Positions 12,407 through 24,700 of a DNA stretch of 64,000 nucleotides are shown in pieces; the first letter of the stretch is position 1; every line of letters starts with the position of its first letter. Origin of the DNA: Apostichopus japonicus (Eukaryota > Echinodermata > Holothuroidea > Aspidochirotida > Stichopodidae); NCBI RefSeq assembly GCF_037975245.1, contig NC_092574.1, forward strand, positions 10,309,713-10,373,712, given 5' to 3'. The translations under genes were made by a program, and so were the position numbers. Below the pieces are notes generated by a model. That model did not search any database and had not been told where the DNA came from. It was given only the letters and a program-made list of their open reading frames with translations.

Positions 12407-12774
12407 CTTCTCCTTGCTTCGTCACTGAATGGCAGAGATGAGATACTTCAAATGGCCATGGATGAAGAGAGATGAGCGATTTACACTGCGTTATGCGTAT
12501 CTAAAGAGGGCAAATACTATGCCCATGGTCTTAGCCAATTGTACCGAGAAACATTTAGTTAAGTACATCTACGTGACCAAAATCCATACAGCCAATTGTG
12601 TCCTCGAGTCTCCTCGATATTTCCAATTTCCAATCGAAAGTTGTAACTATAATAAAAGAAGCAGATATTGAGGTTTATCACAATATATATGAGATTTATG
12701 CAATTGTCGGACAAAATAAAGGAATAATCTAGGCTGGTGAACAGTATATGTATACTGAAGAAGAATTATTCCAA

Positions 12775-12972
12775 CTATGATCATGATCATGATCATGATC
12801 ATTATCATTATCATTATCATTATCATTATCATTATGAGTATCATGAACATTATCGTTATCATAATCAGTATCAGTATCATTATCAGTATCATTATGATTA
12901 GAATTAGAGTTAGAATTAGCATAAGCTTCAGCATTATCATTATCACTACTATTAGCATTAGCATTATCATTT
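12775..12972. repeat. ATGATC/ATTATC hexanucleotide microsatellite
   Basis: Begins as (ATGATC)n, continues as (ATTATC)n and fades into ATTAGC/ATCAGT variants. The multiple-of-three period keeps frames open on both strands as Met/Ile-rich peptides, which are not genes. Confidence 0.95.
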
Positions 12973-13865
12973 TCACTTGTAATTAAGCATTTCCAGTTAC
13001 ATAATTGATTTCTAAGTTACGTCATTTTTAAGGTAAAGAAAAACATGAAATGAACGAAACGAATTAAAAACTAGGACAGATCTTGACACTTATCTCCACA
13101 GTTACACGATAAACACAGACAACATCACAAACTTTGATCAAACAGTAGGCCATTTCCGAACATTCATTAAAGCAGGAAGCTCGAAGGCGACTCAAACCTG
13201 AGAACCATTCAAACTGCGTGGTTTCATTGATGAGTATACAGCATAGTATGCATATATGCATGTATTTCATGTTGTCAGTGCCAAACAAAAAAGAAAGAAG
13301 ATTCACACACAACAAAATAAAAAAAAATATGGCGACCTCACTGTCAAATTGCGGTCGGGGAGGGGAAATTGGAGTTAATTATACCGTATTGCTTCATTTA
13401 ATTGAAACTGCAACTCATACCCCTTTCCTGGCTGCGGGATCCAATGTCGATGCCAATTACCGTCAGATTTGTACAAGTCTGCTTAATCTATTACTACATG
13501 GTATAGGCAGCTTTAATAGATTAGACTCCCTATGATCGCAAGTCCAGTCGCTTCCGTTATCTGTCACCCTAATACGCAAGTATATCCCAAGCAACGGATA
13601 CTACAATCATACAGTGCTTTTTGAAGTCAAGTGCTCGAATATACATTTCCTTCAGAACCCCGTAGATTTACAAACCTGTTGTTTTATCCCAATTCTTCGG
13701 ACATTTTTTTTTTTAGAACTCCACAAAAGACATGGGAAAGCCTGTTTATCGCTTTGAATGTTAGTTTAAAGTCTAGGTCGGCTGAAGTGTAATAAACCTG
13801 TAGTAGGAAAGTGATTACTTCAAAGGATATGAAAGATATTTACTTAAGCCTACTTTCATTTTTAT
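12973..13865. other. Intergenic stretch, no gene recognised
   Basis: No repeat or exon identified. Open frames of 83 and 105 codons at about 13064-13315 (minus) and 13218-13535 (plus) overlap each other and show no domain. Confidence 0.45.
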
Positions 13866-13866
13866 G

Positions 13867-13942
<76 letters not shown>

Positions 13943-13962
13943 TGTGTGTGTATATATATATA
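13866..13962. repeat. (TA)n microsatellite
   Basis: A TA tract of about 75 bp with a short TG interruption near 13940. Confidence 0.95.
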
Positions 13963-15612
13963 CGTGTCTATATATCCTCTAGAAAACAACAAGTAAACAT
14001 CAGCTCCTTAGTCAATTAACAAATAACTAGAACATAATTCTATTAATGATAACAAATCATGCACAAGTACAAGACCAAGTGACGTACGAATCTCGACAAT
14101 TAGGTCCTCAAATTGATTCTGTCCACACCGATCTGGGACCGATTCATATCATCCATTCCTCTGGAGAGTTGAAACTTCTGCAAATGGAACAAAATGAAAA
14201 TGGATTGATGCTCTTAAATTAGAGGTGATTGTCTCAACCAGGTGATTATTACGTGTGATATTGCAATGCGATAATTGAAAGAAAAACACATCCAATGATG
14301 AAATTTATTGATTACTTCGAATAGTGAGAGAACGGTAACGACTTAATTAGTTTAAGCATGGAGGTAAAAACAGACTGTTTTTACCTCCATGGTTTAAGAA
14401 ACCCACAGTGATGATAGATATGCAATGTTTATTTTGATTACATTAACCAGGTGAATAAAGATGGATCTGAACAATGCATAAAAAGTATTGGATATGATCG
14501 CCCTAAAACAAGTAATTTGTCACAACTTTAAACCTTCTGATGAAAGTTTTATTCTGTCTTTGTTCCATCTCCTACTGATTAATATCATTTACTATATGTA
14601 TCTTGTTTTGTTGTGGTTGTTGCTATGGTTCCTTCACAAATGACCCTGTGACGTCCAAATTCTGAGACGGTGTGCCAAAACTTAAAATGTCAACACTATC
14701 TAATTGTAGCAATACTTTTTTTTTCATCATGTTATATGCAGCCTTATATTTATAAAAGTTCTGTAATTAATCATTCAGTTTGAAAGAAGAATTCAAGGTT
14801 TCTATACAACTTCGATGATATCAAACAGGCAAATGTCACCTAAATGCCCATTGCAAAATGTGGGAACAATTCACAGAAGATCAGTCCAAACATTACATTC
14901 GGCAATTGTTGAAATTCTGTTGAAACAATCAAAAAAGAAAAGCCATTTTACTTTCTAATATTTTCCAAAGAGAAATAAAGGTTGAAAATAGATAGAAAAA
15001 AGGAGAGTATTTCTCCAGCCTGAGTAATGTTCTTTAATGTAGCATTTGTTTGATAAATTCGTTTAAAATTTCATTAAAGAATGTGGAAACATTTTCAGTT
15101 TCTTGCAATTTAAAGCCCTCTGGATTGTAAGGAATACTTCTTAATGCCGCGCTTCACGTAGGTTATGTGACTGCTATAATAAATAGGCTAACAAAAAGGA
15201 AACGTCGCAAAAATACATAACTTAACTTAAAATTAACTTAACCTTATCAACAGGGCATGGACACTGTGAACGGGAATATGACCCCATTTTCAAACTCACT
15301 TCTCATTGGTTAAACTTTTGGCTCTTACAATCTCAAAGATGTGTCATTGTCACGGAACAAGTATAAACTTTCCGTTCATCAAGTTACGGATCGTAGCAAG
15401 TCGCAGGAGATCAAGGGAGACAATCACATACGCGATTTCATTACTCATTACGCGAGGTGGAATGGGGGGGGGGGTTGGGTGGGGAGGTATTTCCTGATTG
15501 GCATGTCAATGCAAAACTTTGGGGCGCAGGGGTAAAATACAAATTAATGCTACCTCTCTTCTCAATGACGCTCCACCCATCCCCACCCCCCACCCCTCAA
15601 ATAAGCCCACTA
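13963..15612. other. Intergenic stretch with one palindrome
   Basis: No gene recognised. It contains the 35 bp palindrome at 14357-14391 and a G11 run at 15464-15474. Confidence 0.45.
14357..14391. repeat. Perfect 35 bp palindrome (17 bp arms, 1 nt centre)
   Basis: CATGGAGGTAAAAACAG at 357-373 is exactly mirrored at 375-391 around a single A. No terminator role is implied in this eukaryotic setting. Confidence 0.95.
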
Positions 15613-15957
15613 CAGTGGCGGAGCTAGGGGTATTGGTCAGGGGGGTTCGAGAATGGTCTGTAGGGGCGTTTTCGACACACTATCTAAGCGGAGCGCCACC
15701 ACAGGTTGGCGCGGAGCGAACAGAAATTTTTTGAGTAAAGATACTCCCTAGATCGCCGGAAATGACCCTTTCCGGGCCTTGCTAATTGAAAGATAATGTG
15801 ACAAATGTCAATAGGTATATGAGAGCGCAATAAAAAAGTCAATAATCGCGAATAAGTAAAATGTGATAAAAAGCTGAAAAGGGCGCCAGCAGTCCATTTG
15901 AGTCCGTCAGGGGGGGGGGGTATCCGCCCCCCTGACTGTATGGACGCTCCGCTACTG
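15613..15957. mobile_element. Non-autonomous hAT-like element (345 bp)
   Basis: The left end CAGTGGCGGAGC and the right end GCTCCGCTACTG are imperfect terminal inverted repeats. The element is flanked by a perfect 8 bp direct repeat, GCCCACTA, at 15605-15612 and 15958-15965. Eight-base duplications and CAGTG/CAGGG ends are characteristic of the hAT superfamily. The interior has G and C runs (TCAGGGGGG near the left end, a G11 run at 15910-15920) and no transposase frame, so it would depend on an enzyme encoded elsewhere. It lies about 1 kb upstream of the signal-peptide exon. Confidence 0.85.
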
Positions 15958-16336
15958 GCCCACTATATACCGAACAAGTCGACATTAACTAATACATAGT
16001 ATGCATTGCCATTCAACGTGGAATTGCTGTTGAACTATACACATTCTGAAAAAAGCAAAATATGAAGAGTGCGAATCATTATTGCACAGTATTATGACAT
16101 CTTTTTGCCCACTGTCCAATTTATGCAGTTCAAGTTCATTGGGGTCTGGTAGTGTATACGAATGCAAAATCCAACTAGCGCCCTCCCAAAAAAGTTTCAG
16201 TCTCGCGGTAGAAAAAGGAAAACTATGCAGTTTTGAGGGTTGTTTGGAAATAAAGGACTTGCTAAGAGCCACAGTTGGGATGTTAAGACACGCTGTGAGG
16301 ACTTAATAATCGCTCGGGATAAAATATATTAACAAC

Positions 16337-16371
<35 letters not shown>
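16337..16371. repeat. (GTA)n trinucleotide repeat
   Basis: About eleven GTA units, giving poly-Tyr or poly-Ser frames that are not genes. Confidence 0.95.
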
Positions 16372-16940
16372 CTTCATTTATCCGACATCTACCACGATCT
16401 CTAGATTTGTGTTGAAAAGAACGTCGAAATAGAAAGAATGGCCCCTTTACCTTTTGTGTATTGACTTTACCTAGTTCTCTGTATGTGTGTATGTGTGTGC
16501 GTGAACGACGTGTGTGTATTTGCCATTGTCGGAAACTGTGGGAGGGACAACCGACTGCCAATCATTCTAGTAGCACTGTCATCTGTTATACCTGTAGTAG
16601 ATTACGTAGGGAAGCCTCGAACCCAGATCGCTCTTCGTCTGTGGGAAGTCGTGTTCCAATTTTTTTACCACCACGCAGCGACGAGGGAATCTAGCTCAAC
16701 CACGGAGAAATCTTTCCAGGCAAGAAACGATAACAAGAGAGGGGGAAAAGTACAACAACAACTATGAAATTTAATCATTTATGAAGACATCGAATCCATA
16801 AAAGGAAGTTTAAGGATTACATTTTCTTGTCTCCTATTATTTATAAGGATTCTGCCTTTCTATGGGATTTGTATAGTTTATCGGACTTTTTCTTCTTTCC
16901 TTGAAATATATATATTTTTTCATTCGTAATCATTATTAAT

Positions 16941-17014
16941 ATGGAGCAGCTGAAAATGAATTCAGTTTTTGGAATATTTCTCCTGACCGTCCTCTTCACT
17001 GACGTTTATGCCAG
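16941..17014 (+). CDS. Exon 1 of a secreted-protein gene (signal peptide)
   Basis: The exon starts at an ATG in good Kozak context (A at -3, G at +4), with an in-frame TGA upstream at 16902. It encodes 24 complete codons and the first two bases of codon 25. Residues 9-20 (VFGIFLLTVLFT) form a hydrophobic core and V-Y-A at 22-24 is a plausible signal-peptidase site. A second in-frame ATG lies at codon 6. The exon ends CCAG|GTAAGT, a consensus donor at 17015, in phase 2. A TTATAAGG near 16841 might be a weak TATA-like element. The product should enter the secretory pathway. I pair it with the exon at 56658 because the phase matches and a cysteine-rich extracellular domain follows. It could instead be the first exon of another gene whose second exon I missed. 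Confidence 0.6.
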
Positions 17015-17814
17015 GTAAGTTACATCTATTTTCCCTTTTTTGTTGTTGTATGTTTTCTCCCTCCCACCCCCCACCCCCGACCCGTCTCTCCCTGTTAGTT
17101 TTATCACACTGAATCCATGTTCAAGTGGATGGACCATATGTTTCATGAAAGTCATCTGCGCAGCCTCACATTATAGTTTGGAACAAGAGTCTCTGTTCAC
17201 CTACGAGCGATACGATTGAATAAGTAAACTTTCGAATAACAAACCTCCGTGATGCGCGCATACGCTAAAACAATGTACTATAACCACTGTAAAATTCTGA
17301 AGATAGACAACTTTTGGAAACAATATACTGTCATTCCGGATAAAAAAAAAGAAGAGTTCACACGCTAAAGTCGCGTGGCGGTGAACTTGACCTTTAACAA
17401 GCTTTATGCTTACAGTTTGCATTTAATTCAAACAATTACCTATTAATTTGTTGTTCTTCCCCTGATTTTTCCTTCAGCATTTCAAGAGAACACTTAGTCC
17501 GTGTTATTTACATAGTCTATCGCTAGTACAACTGCAGTACAATATTTCTCAGACGGGTGCGTCACGTTACGTGAGAATTTTGCCACTTGAGTTCCACCGC
17601 TAAATATTTCACTCGAGTGTGTGATCTTTCTCGGCACTGCGTTCTACATATTCTGCGTTCAATGTGCCCGCCGTTTTATCAGCTCCATGGAGACTTAGGC
17701 CTGAGGAATACTTGTTTGGTAGAACGATAAACGGCATAAGTGTATGTTTTGCACAGCTGATATTTATATCAACATAGCAAGGCAGCTACGCATGAGGGCA
17801 CGCATTTATGATGG

Positions 17815-18017
17815 TTAGGACAAGCATTAAATAAGTCACTGTGTTAGGACAAGCATTAAATAAGTCACTGTGTTAGGAACAGCATTAAACAAGTCACTGT
17901 GTTAGTACAAGCATTAAATAAGTCACTGTGTTAGGAAAAGCATTAAATAAGTCACTGTGTTAGGAACAGCATTAAATAAGTTACCGTGTTAGGACAAGCA
18001 TTAAATAAGTCAGTGTT
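17815..18017. repeat. 29 bp minisatellite, seven copies
   Basis: Units of the form TTAGGACAAGCATTAAAT... repeat exactly every 29 bp for 203 bp, with single-base variants (GGAACAGC, GGAAAAGC). It sits about 0.8 kb inside the inferred first intron. Confidence 0.97.
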
Positions 18018-21000
18018 TGCGCCGTACTCCGTGCGCCGCGGGGTTGGTAAGCATAGTTCGTGCGCCATTGTAAATGTTTCAAATATATCTAGGTGTATAC
18101 TTCCGTGTCTCTAGACAGAACATTTGTGGCCATAATGATAATCTTGGCTGCGAAGACCAGCTGATTTAAACGGAATAGAAGAAAAGTATTTCGTATGCTA
18201 GCGATACGAGTGATAGATTTAATGAATGAATTTTAGTATTGGTATGTCATAGTCCAAGAAAGAGTATATATTAGGCTACTCCTAGTATTGTTTCTTAAGC
18301 TATTCGAGTTCTCAAGATATTCACATTTCCAATGTGCTAAATCATATGAACAACAGACAACACCTTGGGTGATATCGGACAAATTTGTCCTTCTGTGAAA
18401 CACTTTATGGGTATTTAAAGACAAAACTTCTATTCTTTTTGTATAGAGTTTTGTTGCATTGTTGTTAACTTGTTTTGAGTTTCTGCATCTGAAGAACTGA
18501 TCAAATGGTCTCTGTGTTAGACTAAGTATTCCAGTCATTTCAATTGCTGTTTTGGAGGAACATTTCTCTAAAGAAAATAGCTGTGACGTAGAAGTACAAC
18601 CTGGTCTGATTGCAATGTGTTATGCGCTCTATAAATTAAGTTCTTGCCTAAATTCATCCCCATCATGAATTGATTCTCTGATCGTCGTCAAACTTCTAAC
18701 GTACTTTTATAAACTCCGTTCCAACCGTACGTGATTTTCATTTTCAATTTCTATGTTTCCATGGGTCTGACGTCATACCTGATTTTCGCCCAGGCTCACG
18801 CCCATTCTATATCAAATACTTTCCATGCTACCTTGGTCTTCGCTATATATGGACCATATGTTAGTCCCTCTAGTAAAACCCGCCTGCTCCTCTAGGCTTC
18901 AGTCCCATTATTGACTAATTTCATCAGCATTAGCTGTTTTTTTAAGTTTGCAAATTCTTAGGGCGTTACCTACTATATTTAGCGATTATTTTAGAGAAGT
19001 ATGCTCGTGTACTATCGGTATATATTGATGATTGTGGCAGTTCTCCAAATTGGTGTATTATTTGATATGTGCGCACATATCAGTAACCTTGACACAGGCT
19101 TTGAAAGTCACTTGCTGTGCAAATTATTGTTGAGCCATAGACCTCTCTCGAGGACGCGGGTGGGGGGGGGGGCGACGCGGGCCCAACAAAGATGATAGAA
19201 ATATGAAAGATGAAGGTCAGCTATCGTGAAACTTTAGCACCTCCAGAGTAACTAAATAGGATACTGTGTGCCTCATATGCAGAATATTTGATATATTGCG
19301 CTTGATTTCCCTTTGAACTTTTCTTTTTTTAAATATGTGCGCGCATTAACTGCGCTAAGAGCGTTTGCTAATTGATCCGACAACAGTATGGACCAGAATT
19401 TGAATGTTTTATTACGAGATAAAAGGCTTAGCCCGGTTCTCCAGCTTCTAGCTTTAGTTGTTTTCATTCTGAAATTCTAAATTTAACCGGGCGAACAAGT
19501 ATAACGATGCCATTCTCTTATATATAATTCTAAGATAAAAAACGACGAAGCGCGCTATTCAATAAGTTTGCGTCGAGCGAACAACATGTATTGTCAACTA
19601 TTTAAGATTAACGAGTGCAACTAGTAAATCTTTAACTCTTTATAGTAATAATGATGAAGTGCTGACATCAAAGTCATGTAGAAGTGCTCAATGCATGCGA
19701 TATATATTTCTACTATAGAAAAGTATGATCTTTTGAGATACTGCGTTCATTAACGAAGGCAATGTTCCTCATCTTCTATAATCTCTTTACCATCACGCTC
19801 TGTCCGTTTTGAGCTAAAACAAGATTACTTCCGGTCTCTGTGGCATTGATTTGTTTTTTTTTTGGACGTTTGATATTGGCCCAAATTCTGTTACAATTTG
19901 TCAGATTGCGGGATGGCATGTCGAGAAATGGTTTAAGAGGTCGCTTAATATAGCAGGTGGGACAGCAAAGTTAGTGATTCCATAAAACAAATTATCATTG
20001 CATGCAGTATCGGTATCAACCAAACCTACCAAGGGGAACACATAATAAAAGAAAAATCCAATCCTCAAAGGGAAGCTTTACATGAAATATGATCAATAAC
20101 CTACTGGTTCTAAGTCCACCTGTGAGATTGGTCAAGTATTTAGTGAAAGGTGACTGCTGGCTGTTTGTCGTCACTGACTTATACGTGCGTGTACTATACG
20201 TTGAAAGCTAGCAATATACTACACATTCTGGTATGTTTTAAGACCCAGAATGTTTCAGAAATGGACGAAAGACGACAGGCTGACCTCAACATGATATGCT
20301 GATAAACATTCGTCTACCTGTACACGTTTGTCACACACCACGTTCCTACGACCACGATGTGTAGGAGATTGCAAAGACAAATGCAATTTACAAACATATT
20401 TCGATATCAGTCACATACCCATATACCCTGCATACATTCATGTAAAGAGAACAACCTGAACGGCGGACTCAAGTTCATAAAACTAAATATCTGGAGAAAT
20501 GTTCGCTAGGATTGGACTTCGGCTGCAGAGCTTATGAAGCTCGTGGTCTCGTGGTCTCTGTAGTTACCTTGAAGCAGGGACCCATAATACATACATTGAC
20601 TGTAGAGAAATGTGTTCGCCGTTCGTGTGTACAAACCATGCACGTTAAAGTTAAGGATCATCTTAGAAAGAGGATGCATATAAGTCAAAGTATGACACCA
20701 AGCTCGTATAATTTCAATATTACACTGCCAATTTGCGGGGAAACAATTTATTGCGCATGGGCAGAAATAACGTGAATATTCATAACAATACTCTCGTTGA
20801 CAGCCAGTTGGGACAACTTCCGAATGCTATTACCTCTTTAAACTAACCTCCCATGTCAAGCATTAAAGCACTCGTTTTGACAGTATGAACAATTCCTAAC
20901 CTTTATATGGTAGAAACATAATATTCATATTTCTCATATTGACAAAACAAGTGATTTGAAGCGGGACATGAAAGTACAGTATAGCAAAAATTGTCCCAAC

Positions 21001-21018
21001 TGGGTGTCGCTGAAAGGA
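18018..21018. other. Intronic stretch, no gene recognised
   Basis: Unique-looking AT-rich sequence with a G11 run at 19162-19172. Short open frames here (up to 101 codons) lack domains and splice context. Confidence 0.45.
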
Positions 21019-21242
21019 AGCCACTACGTCGCACCGTGATGTAATTCCTTCTATTTCTTCTTTATTTCTGTGCAGAATTATCAACCCAAGTCGCTCAAGT
21101 TACTTTTTTCCCCTTCCATCTTAGTTGTACAAATGGGAAATCTCACATCCCAGAGACCTAGACAACCTACACATACACTAGGGAATGTTATGTTATGTGG
21201 AAACTATAACGTATAATAATATCTGGTTGTCATGACAACGCC
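21019..21242 (+). repeat. Diverged direct repeat, copy A
   Basis: Shares a 5' anchor (GCCACTACGTCGCACC) and a 3' anchor (ACTATAACGTATA, then GTTGTCATGACAACGCC) with 21543-21759. The middle is poorly conserved. Confidence 0.55.
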
Positions 21243-21542
21243 ATTATTGATCATTACATGAAGAACTTGGCGCGTTGGTTACAAACAGTATTAAGCTGCT
21301 TTCCCCGTATATTGAAACTGTCAATGCGAACTTTGGCCAAATTCTTCGCATTTGAAGACGACAGCCCCCTCTTGTCCAATTTCATTTGGAAAAGCATCAA
21401 TTAGAATGAAAATCCCCGCAGTATAGAAAGAAACTAGTAAACAAGATGTGAATGAGATTTTGTTTCATTTGTTTGCCAATATTGTCATTTGTAATAATAT
21501 GATGTGTATCATATTTGTATTATAAATTCATCGGTTGAAGAA

Positions 21543-21759
21543 AAGCCACTGCGTTGCACCATGGTCGAATAACACTTATACTTTTCCTGCCTTCTTCGTG
21601 TAGACATCGCATTTTCCAAGCGCATTCATTATATATCCTTTGCTTAGGCTTCACGTGGGACCCACACATCACAAGACAACTTTCACAAAACCTACGCACA
21701 GGGATGTATAATATACATAAAAACTATAACGTATAGTCAGCAGTTGTCATGACAACGCC
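21543..21759 (+). repeat. Diverged direct repeat, copy B
   Basis: Partner of 21019-21242, about 0.52 kb downstream. It has the same anchors in the same order and orientation, which suggests an old duplication or two copies of one dispersed element. Confidence 0.55.
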
Positions 21760-24700
21760 AAAATATTTGCTGGAAAAATGTTCGAAATATGACTCGAAAA
21801 GGAAATCTTTGAAAGTCACCTGTATATTCTGACTATATGAGACGACTAACATGACGTCGACCAATAGTCAACTTTTAGTGACTCACTGTGATATCTCGTA
21901 AATGACGTTACTTTTAAAGGGGCACAAAATACTTTGAATATGTTGTGAGGCTTATAGGATATAACCACTACCGTCAGTTTAGGTCGTACTTCTATATAAC
22001 TCTTCATTTCTGAGAAGTGACCCTTGAAACAGGTGAGCTTCATCAATGAATGTGACTGGACTATTTAGTCTGATACACCCCCCCCCCCCCCATGAGATCA
22101 ATTCGTCAGGTGCAATGCCAAACTCTGTCAGAAAATACAAGACATAATTGTCTCAAAATGACATCTTTACAATGGATTACACATTTGTCAAAGTCGACCA
22201 TTTGTTCCCATTGAATTTGTTTGTTTTGTTTATTTTTCGAAGTGGCCAATATCGTATCAAGAGTAAAATAAAGGCTTAAATTAACACGTATATTTGTTAC
22301 TATCAAATACTACCGGTTATTTGAAAATCAAATGCCTAAAAGGAGCATTTCCATAGATTGTCATAAATATACGTATGACAACTATTAGTCTTAGATAATC
22401 ACCATTTGGTCGGTACTATATACTTACAAAATATAATTTGATTTGCAGTCAATCTGTTCAAGCTGTTAGAGCAATTTATACAATTTCTATTCTTACTCTC
22501 CGTCTATCTGTTTTACATTAATAAAAAGATAATAAGTTTATAACTACCAGTTTACACAGACAAAATTTATGAATTATCTTTATTCGGAAATGTAGATGTC
22601 GTCACCAAATTCCATCTTGTCTGTCTGTTAGGTATTTACAGCAGACCTGCAATAGTTATAAAAACAGTATAGAGCTTTGAATGCGATTACATGGCGGTGG
22701 ATCTAATGGTCTTAGCAGAGATTTATAATTCCTCCACTGGACGTAGTGATCTAATATCGTGATCCCAAGGTCACGGGCAATGTTTATGTTAGCTCACGGT
22801 CAACCTATAAATTACAACAAGTCATATCAATATGATGGCATTTCAATTTCCTTAACACAATTAGTACGACGACCCTTATTTACATCATATAAGCCCCTGT
22901 CTGATGTCTTAAGTAAAGGAAGAGAGGCGGCTCCGTACTGATCAATTGGTGAGCGATGAAGTGTAAGGGATTTTAAAGTAAACAGTTACATCTTGTTAAC
23001 CTAAAGAAGGGCGGGGGGGGGGGGAGACACACCCTGTTCCATCCTTCCACCCAATGTACATGGCTTGATCAGTTTGTACTAAGAGACAAAAGTTAATCAG
23101 TATACACTGAAGTTTGTTATAACACCATGACACATGTTAGACCTGTCAGCAGATGTTATACTGTGGAAATACTACTAACAGACGAATTCATGACTCAAAG
23201 GCTGTTTCAACTAATGACTGGTTACGAGTCTAAACAACTGTCCCTATGTTTGACTAATAAGTGTACCTTGTAAAGATGGTTCAAATAAGCGTTTTAGAGT
23301 AAATTACCATCCATTTTCTATTAAAATGTGGACGAATTCATTGGCGAAACCGTCTGGTTAGTCTAGTCAATTATTACGCATAGGACTATGCCTTGAGTAT
23401 TTTCAGTTTTAAAGTCGTCCTTCTCAGTAGCAACTGGTCATAATCGTAACATATATGTTAAGAAATTATACAACTCAGTTTTAACTGATTAATGGGCACT
23501 CACTCACCATTACCAGATTAGTTTTAACTGTTAAAGCAATGAGAATCGGGTGATCCTTTACACTCTGAGTTGTTTTCACTCTCACTTATGTAGTGCATGT
23601 TGTAAACGACTGCTGTAACATTATAAGTCAATCTGTTTGACTGTGTATGGCTAGAATATAGTGGGATTGTCAAGGAAGGCCGGGAGCAAGAGTGAGCTGG
23701 ACCTTAAAGGTCACCGAACACCTATGAACAACATAATCACTCTACTAGGCATTAGAAATAATGACAATAGTTGCAACTCCCATCAAAATCGACACCTTCG
23801 GCGCCTTAAACTTAGACACATGGGTCCCGAGCGGGTAAACCAGTTGGCCACTCCGCCCGCCCCTGAAGGGGAGTAATGTAATGGGTTATTGGGTAAGTTG
23901 CGGCCTACTGAAGGTGTTCAATGTATGTATACCATAACGCTGAGGAGGAACCAGTAATTACATATAAGTGATCAATTTTAACCCTATTAATAACGCAAGG
24001 TTATATCGGCTTACATTTTTCACAAAATATATATTGTATTATGCATGTATTGTTAGTGTTACAAACACCGGTGCCTTTTCACTGTGTAATTTTGTCGCTG
24101 CGGTCACGTCCCCTATTTATTCTTTACAAGAGTATACAGTGTCCTTTCTATATTAAGTTTCTATATTAAGAACCCCCCAAAAAGGGTGGTTCGAAATAGA
24201 AGTAATTGTTCATAACTACAAACTTGAAAATGCATTGTTCTTTAACATAAAGAAACACAGAAGTCGACACAATGGCGGCTATTTGCAATTTACATTATAA
24301 ATAATAATAATAATAATAAATCAAATCTTTTCAACATCTTCCCATGCATAGAGACTCACTTGTGAGGACTACTTTGAAACCTTTGTGGGCCGGGCTGGGG
24401 TATTAGGGGGAAATCAAATTAATTTATTCCCCGACCTCCAATGCCCACAATAGTTCCACATTGAATACTATTCTTTTCAGATGTAAGCAGTTTTGGTATA
24501 CGTTTAGGCGATTAGATCTCTTCTAGACCGTCGAGGCAATTATGGATTTGGAGTCTGAAACGTTGTTCCATGTCGGCAAATGAATGAATGAATGAATAAA
24601 CTAACAAAATTAGGAATTTTACCCTACAAAGAAGACTATAAGCAATCGTTGGGAACTGAACTGTTCAAACTGGATAATTTTCCCAGTAATTGTCTTGCCT

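Noticed and set aside
12407-12435. CTTGCTTCGTCACTG as a hAT right end
   Set aside because: No left terminus and no 8 bp copy of the following AATGGCAG could be found upstream.
12647-12986. Met/Ile-rich frames on both strands
   Set aside because: Translation of an ATGATC/ATTATC microsatellite.
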